From positions 1 to 32,408 of the forward strand of contig JADMJR010000184.1 in assembly GCA_018780365.1 (NCBI GenBank): a DNA stretch of 32,408 nucleotides, given 5' to 3'. Made by a program: the position numbers and the translations under genes. How positions within the stretch are numbered: position 1 is the stretch's first letter; every line of letters begins with the position of its first letter. Positions 22,625 to 31,401 of this stretch are shown one piece after another. The notes beneath the pieces were generated by a model. That model had not been told where the DNA came from, did no database searches, and saw only the letters and a list, made by a program, of their open reading frames with translations. The stretch is from Acidovorax sp. GTDB lineage: Bacteria; Pseudomonadota; Gammaproteobacteria; Burkholderiales; Burkholderiaceae_C.

Positions 22625-25600
22625 ATGCCGATCTCCCTGCGCTCCGTCTCCTTTGCCTCCCTGCGCCAGCACCGCTGGTTCCGCCCCGCCGTTCGCGCGC
22701 TGGCGGCTTTGATCGTTTTGTGGCTGCTCACCTGGCTGGCCCTCCCCCCCCTGGTCAAGGGGCCGCTGGAGCGCATTGCCTCCGAGCAGCTGGGCCGCAC
22801 AGTCACCGTGGGGGGCATCGACTTTGAGCCCTGGAGCCTGGAATTCGCACTGCGCGATGTGGCCGTGGCGGGCACCAACGGTGCCCCCCCGCAGCTGACG
22901 ATTGGCCGGATCTACGCCGATGGCGAACTGCAGTCGCTGCTGCGCCTGGCGCCCGTGGTAGACGCCTTCACCATCGAAAACCCCGTGCTGCGCCTCACCC
23001 ACTTGGGCAACGGCCACTACGATGTGGACGACATCATTGCCAAGGTCACCGCGCCCCCCAGCGAACCCGAGCCCGACACCGGCCCCGCGCGCCTGGCGCT
23101 GTACAACCTGGCGCTGACGGGCGGCAGCATCGACTTCACCGACAAAGCCGTGGACAAGACCCACGAGGTGCGCGCGCTGGCCCTCACGGTGCCCTTCATC
23201 AGCACCCTGCCCTCGCAGCGCGAGGTGAAGGTGGAACCCCACCTGGCGTTCACGCTCGATGGCAGCCGGTTCGACTCATCCGCCCAGGGCACCCCGTTTG
23301 CGCAGACCGGCAAGGCCGATGCACAGCTGCGCCTGGACGGGCTGAACCTGGCCCCCTACCTGGCCTACCTGCCAGCCGACCTGCCCATCAAGGTGTTGGG
23401 CGCCACGCTGGACGCGGATGTGAAGCTGGCCTTCGAGCAGCACCCGCGCATGGCCGTGAAGCTGACAGGCACCGTGCAAGCCAGCGGCGTGCGCGTGACC
23501 GACCGCCAGGGCGCCGACCTGCTGAGCTACGAGCGCCTGAAAATCGACATGGCCGATGTGCGGCCGCTGGACCAGGTGGTGCGCCTGCAGCACATCGAGC
23601 TGACGGCGCCCGTGGTGACCGCCACGCGCGATGCGGCCGGGCAGATCAACCTGGCGCAACTGGCACCGCCTGCAACGCCGCCATCGGCGGCCAAGGGCAA
23701 AGCCACCGTCCCTGCGGCGCCCGCATCTTCTGCAGAACCTGCGTCTTCTTCGCCACCGGCCAGCGCCAGCGCCGCATCAGCCGCTGCCTCGCCCGCTTCC
23801 TCCAGCAAAACCAAGGCCAAGGCCGCGCCCGCCTGGGTGGTGGAAGTGGCCACCGCCGCCGTGCGCGGCGGCACCCTGCGCTGGGCCGACCAGACCACGC
23901 GCCCCGCAGCGGCCTTGCAGGCCACCGAGGTCACGCTGGAGGCGGCCGACCTTGCCCTGCCCTTTGCCAAAGAGAACCCCAAACCCGTCACCTTCAAAGG
24001 CGGGCTTCAGCTGCAAGGCAGCGCCCTCAGTTTTACCGGCGAAGCCACCGACCAGAAAGCCCAGGCCAACGCCACCCTGAACGCGCTGGCGCTGCAACTG
24101 GCCGCGCCCTACCTGGCCCAGGCGCTGGAGCCCGTGGTGACCGGCCAGCTCAGCGGCGATGTGGGGGTGGTGTGGCAAGCCCCCACAGCGGCTGCCGCCC
24201 AGGCCGGCGCCACGGGTGTCACGGTCAAGGCAGGCCCCTTGGCGCTGGAGCAGTTGGCCATCAAGCAAGGCAAGACCACACTGGCCAGCCTGGGCAAGCT
24301 CGACATTGCCGGGGCCGAAGTGCCCCTGGACGCGCGCACCGCCACGCTGGAGCGCCTGGCGCTCAGCCAGCCACAACTGGCGGTGGAACGGGGCGCGGAC
24401 GGGCGCTGGATGTTCGAGCGCTGGCTGAAAGCGGCGCCCTCCGCCACCGAGACGGCGCCTGCCCCCAACACCCCCGCGTGGAAGCTGCGCGTGGCCGATT
24501 TCTCACTGCAAGGCGGCACCGTCTCGCTGGCCGACAACGCGCAACAGCGCCCCGTGGCGCTGGAGGTGACTGCCCTGGGCATCACCGCCCGCAACCTGGC
24601 CACCGACGGCAGCAAGCCCGAGGCCTTTCAGCTCACGGCCCGCGCAGCGGCGCCGGGCAAGGGCGGCAGCAACAAGGCAGCACCGGGCCAGATCGACTAC
24701 CAAGGCACGCTGGCGCTGCAGCCGCTGGCCACCCAGGGCAAGCTCGACGCCACCCGCCTGCCCCTGCACACACTGGACGGCTACCTGGCCAGCCAGTTCG
24801 CGGTGGAGCTGCTGCGCGCCGATGTGGGCTATCGCGGTCAGGTGACCCTGGCGCAGACGGACAAAGGCATCAGCCTGCGCCTGGCGGGCGATGCGGTGGT
24901 CGAAGAACTCAAGGCCAACAGCACCGCCGCATCCACCCCCAAGACCGAAGCCCAGGTGGGCGAGGAACTGCTGGCCTGGAAGAGCCTGAACCTGCGCGGC
25001 CTGGCCGTGGCCACCGCCCCCGGCACCGCGCCGCGCGTGGAGGTCAAGGAGACCAGCCTGGTCGATTTTTTCGCCCGCATCACGATCAACGAAGCGGGCC
25101 GCATCAACCTGAGCGACATCGCCAAGACCCCGGCCGAGGCCCAGGCTGCCAATGCGGCCAGCGCCAACGCCCCTACAGCCGCCCAGACCACCGCAGCGTC
25201 TGCCCCCGCCGCCGTGGCCCTGGCCGACCCGCTGGCCCCCGTGGTGGTGTTTGGCCCGGTGAGCCTGGTCAATGGCAAGGTGCTGTTTTCGGATTTTTTC
25301 ATCAAGCCCAACTACTCGGCCGACCTCTCCGAGCTGACCGGCAAGCTCAGCGCGTTTTCGTCCGAAGCCCCCGGTGGCGAGCCCCTGCTGGCCGACCTGG
25401 AGCTGCGCGGCCGCGCCGAGGGCTCGGCGTCGCTCGAAGTCACCGGCAAACTCAACCCGCTGGCCAAGCCCCTGGCGCTCGACATCGTGGGCAAGGTGCG
25501 CGACCTGGAGCTGCCACCGCTCACGCCGTACGCGGTCAAGTACGCGGGCCATGGCATCGAACGCGGCAAACTCAGCGTGGACGTGAACTACAAGGTGCTG

Positions 25601-26413
25601 CCCAATGGCCAGCTCACGGCCAGCAACCGGCTGGTGCTGCACCAGCTGACCTTTGGCGAACCCGTGGAGGGCGCGCCCAACAGCCTGCCCGTGAAACTGG
25701 CCGTGGCCCTGCTGGCCGACCGCAACGGGGTGATCGACCTGGACCTGCCCATCAGCGGCTCGCTCAACGACCCGCAGTTCCGCGTCGGCCCCGTGATCTT
25801 CAAGATCATCATCAACCTGATCGGCAAGGCGCTGACCTCGCCCTTCAGCCTGCTGGCCAGTGCTTTCGGCGGCGGCGACGAGATGAGCCATGTGCCCTTT
25901 GCCCCCGGCAGCGCCACGCTCACGCCCGAGGCGCAGCAGAACCTGGGCAAGGTGGTCAAGGCCCTGGCCGACCGCCCCGCCCTCAAGATCACCGTGACCG
26001 GCACGGCCAGCTTGCAGGACGAACGCGAAGGCCTGCAGCGCGAAAGCCTGCAGCAACGGGTGCTGGCCGAAAAACGCCGCGCCAACCCAGCAGACACCGG
26101 CCCCGTATCGGCCTCCGAATACCCCGCCCTGCTCAAGGAGGTGTACCGCCGCGCCGACATGCCCAAGCCGCGCAACCTGGTCGGCCTGGCCAAGGAACTC
26201 ACCGTGCCCGAGATGGAAGCCCTGCTGCTGGCCAACCAGGCCGCCACCGAGGCCATGGCCGCCGAGCTGGCCACGCAGCGCGGCCAGGCGATCCGCGCCT
26301 ATCTGGTGGCGCAAAAGCTGCCGGTGGAACGCCTCTTTGTGGCGGCCCCGAAAGCGGGCAAACAGCCCGAAAAGTGGACCCCGCGTGCGGATTTGAGCCT
26401 GGCGACACAATAG
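22625..26413 (+). CDS. Large AsmA-like DUF748 envelope protein
   Basis: The 1262-residue protein begins with a basic segment and one membrane helix (about residues 20-44: ALAALIVLWLLTWLALPPLV), followed by the family opening LERIASEQLGRTVTVGGIDF. Long beta-rich stretches typical of AsmA/DUF748 bridge-like proteins follow and would lie in the periplasm. An Ala/Ser/Pro-rich linker covers about residues 355-405. Near the C-terminus, FAPGSATLTPEAQQNLGK followed by LKITVTGTAS resembles an OmpA-like motif. Family roles concern outer-membrane assembly or lipid transfer; the specific role here is unknown. The ATG at 22625 is preferred to a TTG at 22613. A stem-loop follows the stop. Confidence 0.85.
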   Translation: MPISLRSVSFASLRQHRWFRPAVRALAALIVLWLLTWLALPPLVKGPLERIASEQLGRTVTVGGIDFEPWSLEFALRDVAVAGTNGAPPQLTIGRIYADGELQSLLRLAPVVDAFTIENPVLRLTHLGNGHYDVDDIIAKVTAPPSEPEPDTGPARLALYNLALTGGSIDFTDKAVDKTHEVRALALTVPFISTLPSQREVKVEPHLAFTLDGSRFDSSAQGTPFAQTGKADAQLRLDGLNLAPYLAYLPADLPIKVLGATLDADVKLAFEQHPRMAVKLTGTVQASGVRVTDRQGADLLSYERLKIDMADVRPLDQVVRLQHIELTAPVVTATRDAAGQINLAQLAPPATPPSAAKGKATVPAAPASSAEPASSSPPASASAASAAASPASSSKTKAKAAPAWVVEVATAAVRGGTLRWADQTTRPAAALQATEVTLEAADLALPFAKENPKPVTFKGGLQLQGSALSFTGEATDQKAQANATLNALALQLAAPYLAQALEPVVTGQLSGDVGVVWQAPTAAAAQAGATGVTVKAGPLALEQLAIKQGKTTLASLGKLDIAGAEVPLDARTATLERLALSQPQLAVERGADGRWMFERWLKAAPSATETAPAPNTPAWKLRVADFSLQGGTVSLADNAQQRPVALEVTALGITARNLATDGSKPEAFQLTARAAAPGKGGSNKAAPGQIDYQGTLALQPLATQGKLDATRLPLHTLDGYLASQFAVELLRADVGYRGQVTLAQTDKGISLRLAGDAVVEELKANSTAASTPKTEAQVGEELLAWKSLNLRGLAVATAPGTAPRVEVKETSLVDFFARITINEAGRINLSDIAKTPAEAQAANAASANAPTAAQTTAASAPAAVALADPLAPVVVFGPVSLVNGKVLFSDFFIKPNYSADLSELTGKLSAFSSEAPGGEPLLADLELRGRAEGSASLEVTGKLNPLAKPLALDIVGKVRDLELPPLTPYAVKYAGHGIERGKLSVDVNYKVLPNGQLTASNRLVLHQLTFGEPVEGAPNSLPVKLAVALLADRNGVIDLDLPISGSLNDPQFRVGPVIFKIIINLIGKALTSPFSLLASAFGGGDEMSHVPFAPGSATLTPEAQQNLGKVVKALADRPALKITVTGTASLQDEREGLQRESLQQRVLAEKRRANPADTGPVSASEYPALLKEVYRRADMPKPRNLVGLAKELTVPEMEALLLANQAATEAMAAELATQRGQAIRAYLVAQKLPVERLFVAAPKAGKQPEKWTPRADLSLATQ

Positions 26414-26421
26414 GCGCCTGG

Positions 26422-26456
26422 CTGGCGGAAGGTTCCGGGGAATCCCCCTCCGCCAG
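26422..26456. terminator. Stem-loop after the DUF748 gene
   Basis: CTGGCGGA (26422-26429) pairs perfectly with TCCGCCAG (26449-26456), and a second inverted GGGGA/TCCCC lies inside. The element begins 9 bp after the stop and could end the upstream transcript before dsbD. There is no T-tract, so termination might need Rho. Confidence 0.5.
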
Positions 26457-26527
26457 TCTGATCGCCCCGCAGGCAGAGCACAGGGGCGCCGGAACCAAAC
26501 CCGCCCTGCCAGCTCCCACACTGCACC

Positions 26528-28780
26528 ATGCCTTCACGCCCGCTTTACCGCCTCGCAGTTACTCTGTTTTTGATAGCTGCAAGCGCTTTATGGACGGGCG
26601 CAAACGCCCAATTTAGCCCCAAAACCAGCGGCCAGGGCACCAGCGTGGTCACCACGCCCTATGTGCGTGCCGAGCTGCTGGCCCATGCGCCCCAGGGCGT
26701 GGCGCCCGGCCAGCCGCTGTGGCTGGGCCTGCAGATCACCCACCAGCCCGAGTGGCACACCTACTGGAAAAACCCCGGCGACTCGGGCCTGCCCACCGAC
26801 CTGGCCTGGACCTTGCCCGCCGGGCTGGACGCGGGCGAGATCGCCTGGCCCCTGCCCAAGAAGATCCCCATTGGCACGCTGGCCAACTATGGCTATGAAG
26901 GCACGGTGCTGCTGCCCATCCCCGTCACGGTGGCCAGCACCTTCGCGGCGGGCCCGCTGGTGCAGGACGCGACCATCCAGCTGCGCGCCTCGTGGCTGGT
27001 CTGCCGCAAGGAGTGCATTCCCGAAGAAGGCGAGTTCACACTGCAGCTGCCCATCCGCAGCACCACCGCGCTGAACGGCGCTGCGTTCGACGCCGCCGCC
27101 AAAGCGCAGCCCCGCCCCGTGCTGGCGGGCACCACCGGCATCGTGCCCGACAGCCAGGCGCAGCTGGCAGCCGAGGGCAACACCTTGAACGTCAGCGTGC
27201 AGGGCCTGCCTGTGGCGCTGCGTGGCAAGACACTGGACCTGTTCCCCGAAACCGCCGAGGTCATCGACAACGCGGCGAGCTGGAAGCAGAGCTGGAACGG
27301 CAGCGTCTGGACCGCGCAGATCCCCCTGTCGGCCCAGCGCAGCGCCAGCCCCCACCTGATGCCCGTGGTGCTGGCCGAGCAGTCGCCCGCACATGCCGCC
27401 GGCCCCGACACCCGCACCGGCTACCGCGCCGAGCTGAAGGTGCTGGGCACCTGGCCGCAAGCTGCGTCGATGGCGGCTGTATCGCCCGCGCTGGAGGCTG
27501 CGCTCCAGGCCAATGCGGCGCAGGCAGGCGGCACGGCAACCTCGGCTGCGGGCTCGGGCGCCTCGTCCCTCACCCTCACCGCCGCGCTGCTGGGCGCCTT
27601 GCTCGGCGGGCTCATCCTCAACCTCATGCCCTGCGTGTTCCCGGTGCTGGCGATCAAGGTGGTGGGCTTCACCCAGCACGCGCAAGACCGGCGCGCGCAC
27701 CGCGTGAGCGGCATCGCCTACACGGCGGGCGTGGTGCTGTCGTTCATGCTGCTCGGCGCGCTCATGCTGGGCCTGCGTGCGGCGGGCGAAGCCGTGGGCT
27801 GGGGCTTTCAGCTGCAGTCCCCCGCCGTGGTCGCCTCGCTGGCGGCGCTGTTCACCCTGATCGCGCTGAACCTGGCGGGCGTGTTCGAGTTCGGGCATTT
27901 CCTGCCGTCCTCCGTGGCCAGCCTGCAGGCGCGCCACCCGGTGGCCGACAGTTTTCTCACCGGCGTTCTGGCCGTGGCCGTGGCATCACCCTGCACGGCG
28001 CCGTTCATGGGCGCATCCCTGGGCCTCACGGCCACGCTGCCTGCGCCCCAGGCGCTGGCCGTGTTTGCAACGCTGGGCCTGGGACTGGCGCTGCCGTTTC
28101 TGGCGGCCAGTTTTGTGCCCGCCGTGGCGCGCGCCCTGCCCCGGCCTGGCGCATGGATGGACACCTTCCGCAAGCTGATGGCCTTCCCCATGCTGGCCAC
28201 TGTCGTCTGGCTGGTGTGGGTGCTGGGCCAGCAAAGTGGCATCGACGGCGCGGGTGCGCTGCTGATCCTGCTGGTGGGGCTGTCGCTGGTGGTGTGGGCA
28301 CTGTCGCTCAACGGCCGCGCGCGGGTGTGGATGGCCAGCGTGTCGCTGGCGGCCATGGCCTTGCTGGTCTGGGCCTTTGCGCCGCACATCACCCACATTC
28401 CCACCGCACAGGCCGCCACACCGTCTACGCAGGCCTCGGCCACCGGCTGGCAGCCCTGGGCGCCCGGCGCGGCCGAGCAGATCGTGGCCACGGGCCGCCC
28501 CGTGTTTGTGGACTTCACCGCCGCCTGGTGCGTGACCTGCCAATACAACAAGAAGACCACGCTGGCCAACACCGATGTGATCGCCGACCTGCAAACCAAG
28601 AATGTCGCCCTGCTGCGCGCCGACTGGACGCGCCGCGACCCCGCCATCACTGCCGCGTTGGCGTCGCTGGGCCGCAGCGGCGTGCCGGTGTACGTGTTCT
28701 ACCGCCCCGGCAAACCGCCGGTGGTGCTGACCGAAGTGCTCAGCGTGGACGAGGTGCGCGCCACCATCGCCCAGCTGTAG
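26528..28780 (+). CDS. dsbD: Thiol:disulfide interchange protein DsbD
   Basis: The 750-residue inner-membrane protein carries electrons from cytosolic thioredoxin to periplasmic thiol proteins. Three parts are visible: an N-terminal periplasmic domain (about 30-330) with the Cys159/Cys163 pair (VCRKEC); eight hydrophobic segments (about 350-625) with the membrane cysteines in LMPCVFP (Cys369) and ASPCTAPFMG (Cys489); and a C-terminal thioredoxin domain with WCVTC (Cys668, Cys671). The CxxxC N-terminal pair resembles the ScsB-like variant rather than E. coli DsbD. Residues 14-29, including the signal-peptide core and the predicted ANA-Q cleavage point, are encoded by a family B repeat. No clear Shine-Dalgarno precedes the ATG. 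A redoxin gene follows. Confidence 0.93.
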   Translation: MPSRPLYRLAVTLFLIAASALWTGANAQFSPKTSGQGTSVVTTPYVRAELLAHAPQGVAPGQPLWLGLQITHQPEWHTYWKNPGDSGLPTDLAWTLPAGLDAGEIAWPLPKKIPIGTLANYGYEGTVLLPIPVTVASTFAAGPLVQDATIQLRASWLVCRKECIPEEGEFTLQLPIRSTTALNGAAFDAAAKAQPRPVLAGTTGIVPDSQAQLAAEGNTLNVSVQGLPVALRGKTLDLFPETAEVIDNAASWKQSWNGSVWTAQIPLSAQRSASPHLMPVVLAEQSPAHAAGPDTRTGYRAELKVLGTWPQAASMAAVSPALEAALQANAAQAGGTATSAAGSGASSLTLTAALLGALLGGLILNLMPCVFPVLAIKVVGFTQHAQDRRAHRVSGIAYTAGVVLSFMLLGALMLGLRAAGEAVGWGFQLQSPAVVASLAALFTLIALNLAGVFEFGHFLPSSVASLQARHPVADSFLTGVLAVAVASPCTAPFMGASLGLTATLPAPQALAVFATLGLGLALPFLAASFVPAVARALPRPGAWMDTFRKLMAFPMLATVVWLVWVLGQQSGIDGAGALLILLVGLSLVVWALSLNGRARVWMASVSLAAMALLVWAFAPHITHIPTAQAATPSTQASATGWQPWAPGAAEQIVATGRPVFVDFTAAWCVTCQYNKKTTLANTDVIADLQTKNVALLRADWTRRDPAITAALASLGRSGVPVYVFYRPGKPPVVLTEVLSVDEVRATIAQL
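26567..26616 (+). repeat. Family B repeat, copy 4 (encodes the DsbD signal peptide core)
   Basis: This 50-bp unit starts TTTTTGATAGCTGC and aligns without gaps to the other four copies, sharing GATAGCTGC and GCGCAAAC with copy 5. It lies wholly in the dsbD frame and encodes residues 14-29 of the signal peptide region. Confidence 0.8.
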
Positions 28781-28826
28781 CCCTCCCTGCTTTCGACCAC
28801 CCGCCAACCCTTCAGGAGACCCCGCC

Positions 28827-29441
28827 ATGAAGTTGCTTCGCCGTACGTTGATCGCCACCGCCGCATTGGTCGCCCTGGGCGCCCAGGCCGCCGCCACCGC
28901 GGGCCAGCCCGCGCCCGACTTCACGCTGAAAGACACGAGCGGCAAGACCGTGCGCCTGTCGGACTTCAAAGGCAAACACGTGGTGCTGGAATGGACCAAC
29001 CCCGGCTGCCCCTTTGTGCGCAAGCACTACGACAGCGGCAACATGCCCGCCACGCAGAAGGACGCCACCGGCAAAGGTGTGGTGTGGCTGTCCATCAACT
29101 CCACCGAAAAAGCCAGCAGCGACTACCTGGAGCCCGCCAAGCTCATGGCCTGGAAGCAGGAACGCAAATCCGCCCCCACCGCCGTGTTGATGGACGAGGA
29201 AGGCACCGTGGGCAAGAGCTACGGCGCGCGCACCACACCGCACCTGTACATCGTCAACCCACAGGGCATGCTGGTGTACGCGGGTGGCATCGACAGCATC
29301 CCTTCGGCCCGCCCGGCCGACATCGAGAAGGCCACCAACTACGTGAAGGTGGGGCTGGCCGAAGCGCTGGCGGGCAAGCCGATTTCGGCGGCGACGACGG
29401 CGCCGTACGGGTGCAGCATCAAGTACAAGTCGCCCGCCTGA
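28827..29441 (+). CDS. Exported thioredoxin-fold (AhpC/TSA-like) protein
   Basis: The 204-residue protein has a signal peptide (residues 1-22, RRTLIATAALVALGAQA) and a peroxiredoxin-like fold (PAPDFTLKDTSGKTVRLSDFKG; NPGCPFVRKHY; TTPHLYIVNPQG). Only one cysteine (Cys61) is at the active-site turn; a second is near the C-terminus (Cys196, YGCSIKY). A thioredoxin-type CxxC is absent. It could be a peroxiredoxin-like or thiol-carrier protein in the periplasm, reduced by DsbD. It follows dsbD by 46 bp with AGGAG (28814-28818) before the ATG, so the two are likely co-transcribed. Confidence 0.87.
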   Translation: MKLLRRTLIATAALVALGAQAAATAGQPAPDFTLKDTSGKTVRLSDFKGKHVVLEWTNPGCPFVRKHYDSGNMPATQKDATGKGVVWLSINSTEKASSDYLEPAKLMAWKQERKSAPTAVLMDEEGTVGKSYGARTTPHLYIVNPQGMLVYAGGIDSIPSARPADIEKATNYVKVGLAEALAGKPISAATTAPYGCSIKYKSPA

Positions 29442-29495
29442 TCGCGCCCTCTGGCAGGCGCAAGGCCCGCACCACTGCATGCGTACACTGGTTGC

Positions 29496-30011
29496 ATGCT
29501 CCACACCCCCGACACCATCAGCACCCTGCGCCACCTGCTCACCACCTGCCGCACCATCGCGGTGGTGGGCCTTTCGCCCCAATGGCACCGCCCTAGCTAC
29601 TTTGCCGCCAAGTACATGCAGGCGCATGGCTACCGCATCGTGCCGGTCAACCCGCTGGTGGCGCGCGAGGGCGGGCAGATCCTGGGCGAGACGGCCTACG
29701 CCAGCGTGACCGAGGCGGCGGCGGCGCTGGCGGCACAGGGCCAGAAGATCGACATGGTGGACTGCTTTCGCAAGAGCGAGGACATCCCCCCGCTGGCCGA
29801 GGAGGCCATCGCCATCGGCGCCCAATGCCTGTGGCTGCAGCTGGGCGTGTTCAATGAAGCGGCAGGCCAGCGCGCCGAGGCCGCCGGGCTGCAGGTGATC
29901 CAGAACCGCTGCGTGAAGATCGAACACGCGCGGCTGTTTGGCGGCCTGGGCTGGATGGGCGTGAACACGCGCGTGATCAGCGCCAAGCGCTTGCGACAGC
30001 TGCCTTACTAG
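29496..30011 (+). CDS. CoA-binding (YccU-like) protein
   Basis: The 171-residue cytosolic protein is a single Rossmann-type CoA-binding domain. The nucleotide loop is AVVGLSPQWHRPSYFAAKYM (about residues 22-41), followed by YRIVPVNPL, IDMVDCFRKSEDIP and the C-terminal VIQNRCVKIEH. This matches the widespread CoA_binding_2 family, which binds CoA but has no assigned reaction. The ATG at 29496 is the first in frame. It lies 54 bp after the thioredoxin-fold gene and 61 bp before the sulfhydrylase gene, all on the plus strand. Confidence 0.9.
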   Translation: MLHTPDTISTLRHLLTTCRTIAVVGLSPQWHRPSYFAAKYMQAHGYRIVPVNPLVAREGGQILGETAYASVTEAAAALAAQGQKIDMVDCFRKSEDIPPLAEEAIAIGAQCLWLQLGVFNEAAGQRAEAAGLQVIQNRCVKIEHARLFGGLGWMGVNTRVISAKRLRQLPY

Positions 30012-30012
30012 C

Positions 30013-30062
30013 AATTTGATAGCTGCAACCGCTTATCCATTGAGCGCAAACAGCCTTTTTTA
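30013..30062 (+). repeat. Family B repeat, copy 5
   Basis: This 50-bp unit begins AATTTGATAGCTGC one base after the CoA-binding gene stop and ends 10 bp before the sulfhydrylase ATG. It makes up almost the whole intergenic region, so that gene has no recognisable Shine-Dalgarno apart from repeat sequence. Confidence 0.78.
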
Positions 30063-30072
30063 TTCATAAACC

Positions 30073-31392
30073 ATGTCTTCCAACCCACCCTCCGGCGCCG
30101 ACCGCGCCTTTGGCTTTGGCACCCGCGCCATCCACGCCGGTGCCCAGCCCGACCCGGTGACCGGCGCACGCGCCACGCCCATCCACCAGACAACCAGCTT
30201 TGTGTTCGACAACGCCGAGCACGCGAGCAGCCTGTTCAACCTGCAGACCTTTGGCAACGTCTACAGCCGTATCAGCAACCCCACGGTGGCGGTGTTTGAG
30301 GAGCGCATCGCCAGCCTCGAAAACGGCCGCGCCGCTCTGGCCTGTGCCAGCGGCATGGCCGCGCAGATGGCGGCGCTGCTGGCCATCCTGAAGACCGGCG
30401 ACCACATCGTGGCAGCCAGCACACTGTATGGCGGCACGGTGGGGCAGCTGGGCGTGGGCTTTGCGCGCCTGGGCATCGAGACCACATTCGTGGACCCGGC
30501 CGACCCCGAAAACTTTGCACGCGCCATGCGCCCCAACACCCGCGCCGTGTATGGCGAAACCATCGGCAACCCGCTGGTCAACGTGCTCGACATCGCCGCC
30601 GTGGCCGAGGTGGCGCATGCGCACGGCGTGCCGCTCGTCATCGACAACACGGTGGCCAGCCCCTACCTGTGCAACCCCTTGCAGCTCGGCGCCGACATCG
30701 TGGTGCACAGCGCCACCAAGTACATCGGCGGCCACGGCACGACCATGGGCGGTGTGGTGGTGGAGGGTGGCCAATTCCCGTGGGACAACGGCAAGTTCCC
30801 CGAAATGGTCGAGCCCAGCCGCGCGTACCACGGCGTGAAGTTCTACGAGACCTTTGGCGACTTCGGCTACACCATGAAGGCGCGCATGGAGGTCAATCGC
30901 ACCTTTGGCGGCGTGCTCTCGCCCATGAACGCGTGGCAACTGCTGCAGGGCGCCGAAACGCTGCACCTGCGCATGCGCGAACACTGCCGCAATGCGCTGG
31001 CCGTGGCGAAGTTTCTGCAAAGCCACCCGCAGGTGGCGTGGGTCAACTACCCGGGTCTGGCGGATTCGCCGTACTACGACCTGGCGCAAAAGCAGTTCCG
31101 TGCGGTGGACGGCAACCCTGGCGCCTCGGGCATCCTGACGTTTGGCGTGAAGGGGGGCGCTGCGGCGGGCGAGAAGTTCATCGACGCGTGCGAATTCTTA
31201 AGCCACCTCGCCAACATCGGCGATGCGAAGACGCTGGTGATCCACCCTGCATCGACCACGCACCGACAGCTCAATGAAGAAGAGCTGGCCCGCGCGGGCG
31301 TGAGCGCGGACATGGTGCGGCTGTCGGTGGGGGTTGAAGACCTGGATGACATCCTGTGGGATGTGGACCAGGCACTCGCCCGCGCGGCCTAA
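30073..31392 (+). CDS. metY: O-acetylhomoserine sulfhydrylase
   Basis: The 439-residue PLP enzyme of the Cys/Met-metabolism family makes homocysteine from O-acetylhomoserine and sulfide in methionine synthesis. Motifs are FGFGTRAIHAG at the start, TTSFVFDNAEHA, YSRISNPTVAVFEERIASLE, ASGMAAQMAA, the PLP lysine in HSATKYIGGHG (Lys216) and the C-terminal VEDLDDILWDVDQAL. Its length fits the sulfhydrylase branch (about 430) rather than shorter cystathionine synthases. The ATG at 30073 is at the conserved N-terminus, but no clear Shine-Dalgarno is present because a family B repeat fills the leader. It is convergent with the IclR gene, 9 bp away. Confidence 0.93.
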   Translation: MSSNPPSGADRAFGFGTRAIHAGAQPDPVTGARATPIHQTTSFVFDNAEHASSLFNLQTFGNVYSRISNPTVAVFEERIASLENGRAALACASGMAAQMAALLAILKTGDHIVAASTLYGGTVGQLGVGFARLGIETTFVDPADPENFARAMRPNTRAVYGETIGNPLVNVLDIAAVAEVAHAHGVPLVIDNTVASPYLCNPLQLGADIVVHSATKYIGGHGTTMGGVVVEGGQFPWDNGKFPEMVEPSRAYHGVKFYETFGDFGYTMKARMEVNRTFGGVLSPMNAWQLLQGAETLHLRMREHCRNALAVAKFLQSHPQVAWVNYPGLADSPYYDLAQKQFRAVDGNPGASGILTFGVKGGAAAGEKFIDACEFLSHLANIGDAKTLVIHPASTTHRQLNEEELARAGVSADMVRLSVGVEDLDDILWDVDQALARAA

Positions 31393-31401
31393 GCCGGCAC
31401 A

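Noticed and set aside
24172-26616. 814-codon plus-strand frame
   Set aside because: It is an out-of-frame shadow of the DUF748 gene, Arg/Gly/Gln-rich with no motif.
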